Below, piece after piece: positions 1 through 7,599 of a DNA stretch of 12,581 nt (position 1 is its first letter; every line of letters begins with the position of its first letter). The notes under the pieces are model-generated. The model had not been told where the DNA came from. It saw only the letters and a list, made by a program, of their open reading frames with translations, and did no database searches. The DNA is from Pleurotus djamor. Lineage: Eukaryota; Basidiomycota; Agaricomycetes; Agaricales; Pleurotaceae. Position numbers and translations under genes: made by a program. The stretch is from positions 1-12,581 of the forward strand of contig JAPEVF010001199.1 in the NCBI GenBank assembly GCA_029747585.1, given 5' to 3'.

Positions 1-1
1 A

Positions 2-1064
2 AACGAGGACGTGCTCTACGACCAGGTCTTCCAAATCCTTGTCTCCAAGGTCACCAGCGCACGCTCAGTAAACGAGGTCGTTGATGCAGTCTTGCCCGAC
101 TATAACGCGGCCTACGGCCCTTGGTTACGCCAATACGCATCGTGGTGCGAGAAGCGTGCAACCGCCTCAACCTCTTGCAAGAGGTTGCAGGAGGCCGTAG
201 ATTCCCAGCAGACTCCGGTGCGCCTTCGTGTAAAGGCCCCCGAATTCCAACTCTCTAAGGAATTCGAAGAGTCCGTGTTCGCTGGCGCGGGTGATCTGCG
301 CAAAGCGTTCACAGATAGTACTGCGATCTATCAAGAAACGATCGTCAACGCCGCCCTTATCGGCAAGAACAAAGAAGTACTTTTCTGGGATAACAAGGTA
401 GACCCCAACAACGGACTCACCGACCTCGCCGCCCTCGCCGGAGAAATCTGGAAAGCAAACGAGCCTCGGTATCGCCTGCCCACCGTCATGAAAAACGCCG
501 CGGGCGAATCCGTTCTATCTGGGGAATGGACGACTTCGACACAACGAGTCGCCGAACACAGGGCCATGCTCCGTATCGGCCACCTCTTGTGCACTCAAAC
601 CTTAGCCATCATTCAACGTCATCACGATGTTATGGCCAAGAAGATCGAGAAGAAGAAAGAAGTCGCCCAGAAAGCATCCGACGCCATGGACGTAGACCAA
701 ACTCGCCCCGGTCCCTCCATCCAGTCCTTAGTCGACAAGGCTCTGAACGCGCGGATGAAGAAGCTGCAACTTGCGCCGGCCAAGAATAAGAATGTAAGTC
801 CTAACTTCTTACTTGCCACTCCGGAAACTAACTGGACATCGTACACCGATTTAGTCTGGCCAGAGTACCGCCAAGAAGCAAACACCCCCGCCCAAAACCA
901 AGAAAGATCGTCAAATCAAAGCTCAAGAAGTCTCTCGCAAGGTCGAGGCCGCGAAAGCAGCCAACGCCAAGAAAATCAAGAGCATGATGAAAGGCGAAAA
1001 ACGGAAAAGGGCGGAGTCTTCAACGTCGGGATCGGACAAGAAAGGCAAGCGCAAGGCAAACTAA
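2..1064 (+). CDS. Gag-like ORF1 product, spliced form (exons 2-793 and 855-1064), 5' partial
   Basis: Removing a 61-nt intron at 794-854 joins 264 codons to a second exon of 69 codons ending in TAA at 1062-1064, giving at least 333 residues. The second exon is lysine-rich (for example RKVEAAKAANAKKIKSMMKG and a terminal KKGKRKAN) and uses the same AAG/GCC/ATC codons as exon 1, which argues that this is the real frame here. The upstream part is helical and carries another basic stretch, MAKKIEKKKEVAQK. Inferred role: an RNA- or DNA-binding gag-like or nuclear-localising partner of the RT, as PLEs and other retroelements often encode an ORF1. No zinc knuckle is visible. No homologue is recognised by eye. 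Without splicing, the frame stays open into the RT. Confidence 0.5.
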
Positions 1065-3481
1065 CGGCATCGTCGCCCTCTTCATCGAGGCAACCGTTCG
1101 TAAGTCCTTTTCATGCTAGATCTTTACCCGACGAAATACTAACTATGTCCTGGGATAACGCAATCTCTTCTGTACATTTACACATGCCTATTTCGCTTAT
1201 AGAGGCTGGCCTATTTCGTAACTCTGTACATACGTCGGACAATGTAGTAATACCCCCCCACCTAGCAGCCGAGCTATCGTTGGGGTTGAAATATATGTTT
1301 TTCACTCGTCCTAACGAACAACTCATCAAGGAAGCTTGGAATGAGTTTAAACGTAGATTAAGTTGGCGAATTTATTTTACGTTTAAGGAAGGACTTGATA
1401 AACCGTTTGATCCAGAGTACGCGGTCGAAGCTAAAGTTAAAAAGCTGCCGCCACGCTTACCGCTATATATCACGATGGGCCTTAAGATGGGAGAGATGTA
1501 CGTCTATAAGACTATATCCAATCTCCCTAAGGAAAAATTGCAGGAGCTTCAAGCGAAACCGTTCGCTCCTCGCATAACCCGTCTGAGACAATTCTTATCC
1601 AACAACAACTACGTTGTGACGATGACGGATAAGAATCTAGGCCTCGCGGTGTCTGAACGGGATTGGATCCGACGGAACGAGCTGAAGTTATTGCAAGATG
1701 AACGCAACTATCGCCGTTTGTCCAAGATAGAAGCAGATGCAATAATGGATGAAAAGATGGAACAAATGAACGAACTCGCAAACGCGACGGAGCATCATAT
1801 CTATCTTAGCATACTTGGTGTACCAAAGTTTTTTAGACAGTTTTGTCGACAAGATGAGGACGAAAATACGTTTACACACACGTATCCTCAATTTCATGGG
1901 ATTCCGAAAATCCATAAGAAGCCTACTGGATTTCGCCCCATAATACCTTGTCACAGCGTTCTATTTAATCCGGCAGCCAAGTTTGTCACGAAAGAACTTA
2001 GCGGTCTCGTCAAGGGATCTCCTTCTATTATACATGGTACGAAGGACTTATTTGTAAGGCTAAGCCAACTTAGTATAGACCGCTCCAGACGATGGTTCTT
2101 CGTTTGGGGCGACGTCGTCGCTTATTACCCGAATATACCGATTAAGAGATGCATCAAACTGGTGTGTGAGATGTATCGAGATTGGCTTCTTAATCAATCG
2201 GGACCCGACGTCGTGGACGTACCTCAAGACTTTTCGGAGCATTACAACTCCCTTAGTCAGAACGAGTTAAAGTACGAACTCTTTGAACGTGCCATCGAGA
2301 TTGGCAATACTAAGTTAATCGCACAACTTGGAGATGAGTATTACGAACAGCTAAACGGATGCGCCATGGGTGTCGCCTCAGCGCCGGCACTGGCAAATCT
2401 ATATGGTGTTTATTTCGAAACGAAAGCTGGTATACTCTCTCACCCACAAGTCGCCTTCTACGGGCGTTACATCGATGATTGTTTTAGCATCGTCTACGCG
2501 GAATCTGCAGACGAAGCTCTTCAGTTGATGAAAGAGACGATCAAGTTCGATGGTTGTACGATTGAATGGGAAGTTTCCGAAATTGGATGCCAATTTCTCG
2601 ACAGTTACATATACAAAGATGGTACGTCTTTGCAATGGAAACCGTTTGTCAAATTCGGAAACCACCGTGAAAGAGTCCCTTGGGTAAGCCATCATCCGAT
2701 GGACGTCAAAAGAGGCGTCTACATCGGAGAATGCTCCAGGTTAGCCGTTATATGCAGTAGCATAGGAAACTACACGGGCGCAATAAAGGATCTTAACGCC
2801 CTTTATCTTGCTCGCGGCTATCCGTTAGATCTCGTCATGAATTGGTGCAAGAGATATGCGCAAGAACGTTGGGAAAAACGATTCGCCGTAAAAAGCGGGT
2901 CGGATGAGCACAACGAGGGCGTTCTTGTCTTGAAATCCCGATTCGACGATACTTGGAACTATTTCAACGCTTCCGAGCTAGGAAAAACTATGACCGAGTA
3001 CTGGTCGGAGTGGCATGACCGCGCCGATAAAGGTATGGTCCCAGCTGGACCCCACTACAGATATTTCCCGTCTCACGAGACAGATGAAGAGTTCTTAACC
3101 GAAGTACGACCGGATCTCAAATGCGAGATCCCTGTAGGAAACGGCGAAAGTGCTTGGATTCCTGATCTTAGAAAGACCGGAATACTCGGGCGTCGATATA
3201 TTGTAAGCCGCAAACGAGGCCGAAATATATTTGACCTTACGAATACATGGAAGAAAGTAGTTTTCCGCAAAATGGATGAAAACATCGCCGAAGAAGGTGG
3301 TGTTGTTCCTACGATTCCCCCTGTTGATTTGGGCAGTCACTTACTGGACGCTAGTAAATCTCTAGCAGAAGGCATCGAATTATCCGATGACGAAAGCGAC
3401 ATTGTCCTGCACAGAAGATCGGCCTCACCCGATCAGGAACATCCAATGCTCGGAAGAGGCTCTAAAAGAGGCACGGCTTAG
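2..3481 (+). CDS. Penelope-like reverse transcriptase (open from left edge, possibly fused to gag-like N-terminus)
   Basis: The frame is open from base 2 to TAG at 3479-3481 (1159 codons). GTG at 11 is not a credible eukaryotic start, so the N-terminus is outside the window. Numbering from base 2: residues 541-550 carry MTDKNLGLAV; 631-649 carry the PLE motif FHGIPKIHKKPTGFRPIIP; motif A has its catalytic Asp at 704 (GDVVAYYPNIP); motif B is NGCAMGVASAPALANLY (785-801); motif C is YIDD with Asp 825 and 826; FLDS is at 865-868; a thumb-like WVSHHPMDVKRG starts at 894. All three palm aspartates are present with no internal stop, so the enzyme may be intact. The last 170 or so residues show no GIY-YIG nuclease. 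The RT proper probably starts at ATG 1145; upstream codons belong to a gag-like region (see the 2-1064 entry). The product would copy element RNA at chromosome ends. Family call is strong; the exact start is not. Confidence 0.85.
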   Translation, partial: NEDVLYDQVFQILVSKVTSARSVNEVVDAVLPDYNAAYGPWLRQYASWCEKRATASTSCKRLQEAVDSQQTPVRLRVKAPEFQLSKEFEESVFAGAGDLRKAFTDSTAIYQETIVNAALIGKNKEVLFWDNKVDPNNGLTDLAALAGEIWKANEPRYRLPTVMKNAAGESVLSGEWTTSTQRVAEHRAMLRIGHLLCTQTLAIIQRHHDVMAKKIEKKKEVAQKASDAMDVDQTRPGPSIQSLVDKALNARMKKLQLAPAKNKNVSPNFLLATPETNWTSYTDLVWPEYRQEANTPAQNQERSSNQSSRSLSQGRGRESSQRQENQEHDERRKTEKGGVFNVGIGQERQAQGKLTASSPSSSRQPFVSPFHARSLPDEILTMSWDNAISSVHLHMPISLIEAGLFRNSVHTSDNVVIPPHLAAELSLGLKYMFFTRPNEQLIKEAWNEFKRRLSWRIYFTFKEGLDKPFDPEYAVEAKVKKLPPRLPLYITMGLKMGEMYVYKTISNLPKEKLQELQAKPFAPRITRLRQFLSNNNYVVTMTDKNLGLAVSERDWIRRNELKLLQDERNYRRLSKIEADAIMDEKMEQMNELANATEHHIYLSILGVPKFFRQFCRQDEDENTFTHTYPQFHGIPKIHKKPTGFRPIIPCHSVLFNPAAKFVTKELSGLVKGSPSIIHGTKDLFVRLSQLSIDRSRRWFFVWGDVVAYYPNIPIKRCIKLVCEMYRDWLLNQSGPDVVDVPQDFSEHYNSLSQNELKYELFERAIEIGNTKLIAQLGDEYYEQLNGCAMGVASAPALANLYGVYFETKAGILSHPQVAFYGRYIDDCFSIVYAESADEALQLMKETIKFDGCTIEWEVSEIGCQFLDSYIYKDGTSLQWKPFVKFGNHRERVPWVSHHPMDVKRGVYIGECSRLAVICSSIGNYTGAIKDLNALYLARGYPLDLVMNWCKRYAQERWEKRFAVKSGSDEHNEGVLVLKSRFDDTWNYFNASELGKTMTEYWSEWHDRADKGMVPAGPHYRYFPSHETDEEFLTEVRPDLKCEIPVGNGESAWIPDLRKTGILGRRYIVSRKRGRNIFDLTNTWKKVVFRKMDENIAEEGGVVPTIPPVDLGSHLLDASKSLAEGIELSDDESDIVLHRRSASPDQEHPMLGRGSKRGTA
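794..854 (+). other. Predicted 61-nt intron in the gag-like region
   Basis: Donor GTAAGT at 794-799, branch-like CTAAC at 828-832, acceptor TTTAG ending at 854. The length and the branch-to-acceptor distance (about 22 nt) are typical of fungal introns. The intron lies exactly between codons. It contains no stop in the unspliced frame, so retention leaves a continuous path to the RT, while splicing shifts frame and ends the protein 69 codons later. Confidence 0.55.
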
Positions 3482-3602
3482 ATCGATCTAGCCATCACCG
3501 ACGTTTTGTGAACCTGGATTAAGCGTTCTAACCCAAAACCTAACGTGAGTTAATCGATCGTGAATTCGTTATACATCTAACGATTCCCAATGACTTCATA
3601 GC

Positions 3603-3655
3603 CTAACCGAACCCTAACCGTTAGCCTAAAAACGCTAACCGAACCCTAACCGTTA
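3603..3655 (+). repeat. Two identical 21-bp direct repeats with telomere-like sequence
   Basis: Copies at 3603-3623 and 3635-3655 are identical and begin CTAACCGAACCCTAACCG. Each contains one exact CCCTAA flanked by CTAACCG/CGAACC variants, i.e. degenerate C-strand telomeric sequence. They sit about 120 bp after the RT stop, well inside the element. They may be remnants of telomeric repeats captured in an earlier integration, or a functional match to the telomeric primer. Confidence 0.8.
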
Positions 3656-4311
3656 ACTCTGTGCGTACCACGCTTAAATGCTTAATATTCACAGTCCGGT
3701 TTAGGTAGGAGCTTCAAGCCAACTCTACGTCACAGTCGACTACCTACATAACGACCTTAGTAACCCATAAGAGGGAACGAACGGGTTAGATAAAGTTAAC
3801 GACACCGACTACAAGTTGGTCGGCAACGATACTGCCTCGCGCGCGATGCAAGACCTGTTGGTCATTGCGTCTAGTGGACTTGGTACGCTAAGCGCTAAGT
3901 ATGGCGCTCTGGGGAAACTCAGAGTGGTCCGTCTTCACTCCGGTGATCGACGAGCCCGGTCTACCGGGTGCGATGTATCACATGGATCTAGTATCGCCGC
4001 AGTATCAGCGCTCGCTCCGCATTCACATGGTTCATCAAGGTACCGGATCAATCCATCACTGATGTGTAGATCCGATGGCTGTTCCGGACTAAGTTTAGTC
4101 ATTGTTCAGTCAGCAAACACCCACGATGTCATCGGCCCCCGATAGCCGGACCAATCCCATGAAACGACCCACATGGCGCATGACTCACATGTGAAAAGGA
4201 TTGGTAATGACAATAGAAATGCTGACTGATAAGCCCCGCCACTTGCGTCATCGATTAGTAAAGATTTCTCCGATTACTCATAATGATGACGTCCCCGGGC
4301 CCCCTCCTATT

Positions 4312-4387
4312 GTTAGCGTAGCCACTGATGAGTCCTTAAAAGGACGAAAGTGCTGACTGGGTAATCCCCCAGTACTTTGGTGCTAAC
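4312..4387 (+). ncRNA. Type I hammerhead ribozyme of the PLE
   Basis: All core elements are present in order. Outer stem I is GUUAGC 4312-4317 with GCUAAC 4382-4387; a GUA bulge is at 4318-4320; inner stem I is GCCA 4321-4324 with UGGU 4378-4381. The core CUGAUGA is 4325-4331. Stem II is GUCC/GGAC (4332-4335, 4342-4345) closing a UUAAAA loop. GAAA is 4346-4349. Stem III starts GUGC 4350-4353 with GUAC 4372-4375 and continues into an inner GGG/CCC hairpin. U16.1 is 4376 and H17 is U4377, predicting cleavage between 4377 and 4378. The stem I bulge facing the stem II loop is the usual arrangement for the activity-raising tertiary contact. Hammerheads are a known feature of PLEs. Stem III is longer than the very short ones often reported for them. 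Confidence 0.88.
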
Positions 4388-4446
4388 GTCTTACTCTCAG
4401 TAACTTGATTTTAACTCGCTCTCCTCCCTTCGGTCGTCGAGCTTCG

Positions 4447-4464
4447 CCCTAACCCTAACCCTAA
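4447..4464 (+). repeat. Telomeric repeat seed, (CCCTAA)3
   Basis: Three perfect head-to-tail CCCTAA units immediately right of the element. On the minus strand this is TTAGGG running leftward, as expected if the chromosome end once lay here and the retroelement was added onto it. Sequence to the right is then older subtelomeric DNA. Confidence 0.9.
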
Positions 4465-4629
4465 GGAGTAGTGGTCGTTGTCGTTGCTCTCGCTGCCACT
4501 CACCTTCGATGCTGCCAATGATGCGGAGAAAATGGTTCCGCAGTAAAATCAAATGCAAGGGTGAAGCTCCAAGATTAAATCAGCCGATCTCCGCTTAATG
4601 ATCTATGGTCCCTCAAACGTTTCGACGCT

Positions 4630-4935
4630 GAGCTTATAAGATTCGCAACTCCACGCACTCTCGACACTGCAATCTGGCCTCGACGCACTGGCTGGCAAGC
4701 TAGAAGTTGCTGTGAACCTGCCTTGACATCCCTTTGGTATCTTGGATCTTAGCCTTGACGTTGTCGATGGTGTCGGATGACTCGACCTCCAAGCCTCGAC
4801 GCTGTCAAACGTATCTTGGATCTTGGCCTTGACGTTGTCGATGGTGTCACACGTATCTTGGATCTTAGCCTTGACGTTGTCGATGGTGTCGGATGACTCG
4901 ACCTCCAAGCCTCGACGTTGGTGGTCAAGACTTTT
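4630..4935 (-). pseudogene. Degenerate ubiquitin relic with triplicated core segment
   Basis: Minus-strand translation gives LEVESSDTIDNVKAKIQD, matching residues 15-32 of fungal/plant ubiquitin. The segment DTIDNVKAKIQDT occurs three times: + strand blocks 4853-4890, 4811-4848 and 4737-4774. The first two are 42 bp apart (in frame); the third is 116 bp from the first and out of frame. Blocks at 4737-4801 and 4853-4917 are identical over 65 bp. Before the first copy an AAGTCTTGACC stretch resembles the codons for the ubiquitin KTLT segment. After the last copy the sequence degenerates and meets a stop, with only faint similarity to the ubiquitin C-terminus (an ECVELRI stretch against the HLVLRLRGG end). 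No N-terminal MQIFV, no lysine 48 region and no GG end survive, so a working ubiquitin is excluded. A 127-codon minus-strand frame (4603-4986) spans it but mixes frames. Confidence 0.7.
4737..4917 (+). repeat. Local direct repeats inside the ubiquitin relic
   Basis: The 38-bp unit beginning GTATCTTGGATCTT occurs at 4737, 4811 and 4853. Copies one and three are identical over 65 bp (4737-4801 and 4853-4917). The middle copy differs at one base (synonymous in the ubiquitin frame) and is shorter. Near-perfect identity indicates duplication after the fragment arrived here. Confidence 0.9.
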
Positions 4936-5217
4936 TCTCGGCGCAGGAAGGATTAGCTGGGTATCTTCGTACTTGTCTTCATGCATTTTCCTCCGAAACT
5001 CTATGCTATTTACCGTCTTTTACTGGTATCTTATTCACTGAATTCGAACACAATTGTCTTCGATGAACTCGACGTTTTCGTATATCAAAATTAAGTTGCG
5101 GGAATACAAGAGAAAAGTACTAGAATAAGCAAAAAAAAAAGAGGTAGCTAGCGATCGTTGTGGAAGTACATGCGGCAAATACAAGAAAAGGCGAAAAAAA
5201 AACGATGAAGATAGCAC

Positions 5218-7161
5218 TCAATCATCCGTCTCATCCGTCTCATCCATCTCACCAAACTCCAGATGGTCCCCAATCTCTCTCTCATCCGCCGTTGATGACC
5301 TCTCGACACGAGGCGGGATGGCGTAAGGAGCAGGAGGCGGGATGGCGTAAGGAGCAGGAGGAACGTCGACGTAGACTTGTGGATGGGCTCGAGCCCGAGT
5401 TCCTCGACTGCTTCCTTCTCCCCGATCCTCCCTCTGGTTCGCCTGACTACTTCCCTCTCCCCGATTCGACATCTGATTTCCTCCACTACTCCCTTCTCCG
5501 CGATTTAGCTGGCCGGACAACATCTGAACCTGCTCGGTGAGGGTGCGGACGACGTCTCGAAGTTGATCTGCCGACATGAGGAGGAGGGGATCAACCGGGC
5601 TCAGCCCTGCTTCCTACATCAGAAATGTCAGTAATAAACGACTTGAATATTTGGATTTGGACTCACCATGTTTTCACGAGCTCGGTGAGGGTGGTACTCA
5701 ACCGACGGGAAACGAGGAAGCAGAGGTGGGGGATCATATGCGCCTGCCTGAGGGCGAGCGTGACGATTGGGTCCTTGTCGTTCGGGTGTCCGTTCTGGAC
5801 CGAGTTCACCCTCTGATGGGGCGTCAGGAACCCAGTCCTCGACGTTCGCATCGCTTGATGGTGTCGTCGAGTGTCGCTTCCTCTTTCTCGGGGTGGTGGT
5901 GGTACTCGTCCCCTTCGACGACGTCTTACTCTTCGGCGACGTCTTACCCTTCGACGATCCCTTCCTCTTCGGCGATGGTTTCCCCTTCCCCGACCTCGCA
6001 TGACTACAGGTCTTCTTCAAACCTCCACACCTCCTACAAATGTAGCAACCCGTCCCAATACAATCCACCTCCTTCTTATTGTTCCTGCATCGTTCGCAGC
6101 GATCGTTCCCGACAAAAAGCTGGTCGGCGGCGCGTCGTCGTTCGTTTTCACCTTTGGATAGCTTCCACCCACACGTTCCCCGGTGACGACAAACCCAGCC
6201 ATCATCACCTGGATGAGGTGGTCCAACTTCCCGTGGAGACTTGGGCCTCCAGAAGTCCTCGCTGCCGTTGCGTTTCTTGATACGCCGGAGGACTTCAGAA
6301 TCGCTGGTGTCGAAGTCAGATCCGTCACCCAGCAACGACTGATAGTCGTCGTCGGTGCTTTCCTGACGATCCAGAGGTTCGTCGGACGGAGGAAGCTGTG
6401 GGTTGGCGATGGGAGGGAGAGACTCGGGGCGATGGAGGATCGGGGAATGGGGAAACGGAGAGGAGGCACGAGGAAGATCGATCCCGCTACCTTCATCCTC
6501 ATCGTCCATGAGAGTGTTGTCGATGGGTTGGACGGAAGGGTTTTGGATGGGTTGGACGGAAGGGTTGTCGACGGGTTCGACGGAAGGGTTGTCGACGGGT
6601 TGGATGGATGGATGGTGGTGGTGGTCGCGATGGGAAGTCGACGATTCGTGAGTCGACGGAGATGGGAGGAAGAGAGGTTCCTCTTCAAGCGGTGCTGGAC
6701 CAGCTCCGCCTGTGTCTTCATCGACTCTAACTCCGTCACCACCACTCAAAGAGCCTCCTACGCCTCCTCCTCCGATTCCACCACCATCACCACTCTCCCT
6801 CAAACTAATCCTATACCTATTCTCCATTGCATCGACCGCCAATTCCAGCCTCGCGATTTCTCGGGTAAAACCGGGAAACGTCGCTCGAAGGTCGTCTGGA
6901 GGGATAAGTCGAACGACGTCGAGTAAGAACGACTACAATCGAAGCATGTTAGAACCAAGTCGACTTCAAAGTCGGACGGGGACTTACCAAGTGTTCCCGA
7001 CAGTCGTCAATACGCCTCTTCATGCTGCTGGCTGGCAGACTTGAGTCGAGCCGTAGCTTGAGCCCATCCCGTTCGGCTTGCAGCATCTCGAATCGATTGA
7101 ACTTGCCGCGACGCATGAATTCCGCTGCAAAGTCGGCTGGGGTCATCTTGTCGTCGCTCAT
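5218..7161 (-). CDS. Three-exon hypothetical protein with nine-cysteine cluster (611 aa)
   Basis: Exons are 7161-6988, 6932-5667 and 5613-5218 (stop included), with introns of 55 and 53 nt, both between codons. Splicing gives 58+422+131 residues. The N-terminus (1-110) is helical and continuous across intron 1. Residues 105-260 are Gly/Pro/Ser/Asp-rich with a tandem QPVDNPSV-like octapeptide. Cysteines at 306, 312, 337, 340, 349, 354, 357, 360 and 367 form C-x2-C-x8-C-x4-C-x2-C-x2-C-x6-C, probably binding zinc. A Lys/Ser-rich segment with PRKRKRH follows (likely nuclear signal). The C-terminal exon carries a helical MSADQLRDVVRTL segment, GEGSS repeats, a duplicated PPAPYAIP and an acidic end. 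Similar CxxC...KxxC clusters recur in basidiomycete hypothetical proteins; a DNA-binding or chromatin role is inference. ATG at 7161 lies in ACCACCATG after a CT-rich leader. No family is firmly recognised. Confidence 0.75.
5614..5666 (-). other. Intron 2 of the cysteine-cluster gene
   Basis: On the minus strand: GTGAGT donor at 5666-5661, CTGAC branch-like site shortly before a GATGTAG acceptor ending at 5614. Length 53 nt. The retained frame would stop within the intron (TATTACTGA); splicing joins ARENM to EAGLSPVDPLLL in frame. Confidence 0.85.
6516..6611 (-). repeat. 24-bp coding minisatellite (four octapeptides)
   Basis: Four tandem 24-bp units encode variants of QPVDNPSV in the low-complexity part of the minus-strand gene. 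Being a multiple of three, unit gain or loss keeps the frame. Confidence 0.8.
6933..6987 (-). other. Intron 1 of the cysteine-cluster gene
   Basis: On the minus strand: GTAAGT donor at 6987-6982, an internal CTAAC, and a TTGTAG acceptor ending at 6933. The 55-nt length is typical of fungi. Removal joins REHL to SFLLDVVRLIPP in frame. Confidence 0.85.
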
Positions 7162-7560
7162 GGTGGTGGGGGAAAGGAAGAAAGAAAAGTTCTCGTCGTC
7201 GTCACAGACACCCAGCAGCTGTGATAATTTGTGAAGAGTGAAGAAGACATTTCGACCACACGGTTCCCATCAAATATGACCGCTTTTGTGATCAAAGTGA
7301 TCGAACTCATTGTCCGGAATGACATCATCGCCGACTTCCATCATTCCGTGCCCAGACCGTTCCGATCGACTAAAAGTACCGAGCTCATTGTATGACGTCG
7401 ATTCGGTCCGACTTGTCCTTCGGTCTTCCCGGTGATGACAGCCCCTGTCCTNTCTCCCTTTCTCTCCCCCCTGTGACTGTNGAACATCGATGTCGTGCAC
7501 TATTGGCACCGTNGACAAGCGGTTTATCACTCTGTTATCGTGAATATGCTTTGTTATGGT
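7162..7560. other. Intergenic stretch and 5' flank of the minus-strand gene
   Basis: The first bases left of the minus-strand start are a CT-rich leader (minus strand TTTCTTTCTTCC), common before fungal start codons. The rest shows no supported gene; an 86-codon minus-strand frame at 7270-7530 has no recognisable content and three unresolved bases. N appears at 7452, 7481 and 7513, marking low-quality assembly. Confidence 0.5.
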
Positions 7561-7599
7561 GAGATTAAAACGGAATCAACCTTCTCGCGTCGAAATCGA

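Larger units (their letters stand above)
3482..4446 (+). other. 3' non-coding region of the PLE
   Basis: No convincing gene. A 109-codon frame at 3816-4145 has no recognisable domain and is probably chance. The stretch holds telomere-like direct repeats (3603-3655), small inverted repeats (CCCGGT 3955-3960 with ACCGGG 3963-3968; ACCAATCC 4150-4157 with GGATTGGT 4198-4205) and the hammerhead ribozyme. It probably folds extensively as RNA and may hold the RT recognition structure, which is inference. Confidence 0.6.
1..4464 (+). mobile_element. Endonuclease-less telomeric Penelope-like retroelement (Coprina/Athena-like), 5' end outside window
   Basis: Seen: a PLE-type reverse transcriptase frame, a 3' region of about 0.97 kb containing telomere-like repeats and a hammerhead ribozyme, and then three perfect CCCTAA units (4447-4464). 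No GIY-YIG domain follows the RT. Known: EN-minus PLEs (Athena in bdelloid rotifers, Coprina in basidiomycetes) sit at telomeres, and PLEs commonly carry hammerhead motifs. Priming on the TTAGGG overhang would leave CCCTAA directly 3' of the element on its sense strand, as seen here. Inference: the telomere lies to the left. The 5' end and any upstream copy are outside the window, so completeness cannot be judged. The last element base is placed at about 4446. Confidence 0.82.
4465..5217. other. Gene-poor subtelomeric stretch
   Basis: Apart from the ubiquitin relic on the minus strand, no gene is supported. Two A-runs (near 5130 and 5195 on the + strand) lie just downstream of the minus-strand gene that ends at 5218, so part of 5110-5217 is probably its 3' untranslated region. 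Confidence 0.5.

Noticed and set aside
1100..1204. Second intron with GTAAGT donor, TACTAAC and TTATAG or AGAG acceptor
   Set aside because: The better acceptor (ending 1202) would throw the RT out of frame. The in-frame one (ending 1204) has a weak site, and the removed stretch includes the likely RT start and plausible RT-like residues. Kept only as a possibility for RNA data to test.
3816..4145. 109-codon + strand frame in the PLE 3' region
   Set aside because: No domain, low-complexity translation, lies in a structured non-coding region; likely chance.
4823..5041. 72-codon + strand frame with repeated LTLSMVS
   Set aside because: Antisense shadow of the triplicated ubiquitin segment.
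5576..6280. Long + strand frames across 5576-6926
   Set aside because: Antisense shadows of the spliced minus-strand gene, produced by its GC-rich repetitive codons.
7270..7530. 86-codon minus-strand frame
   Set aside because: Contains three unresolved bases, no recognisable domain, no support from introns or codon use.
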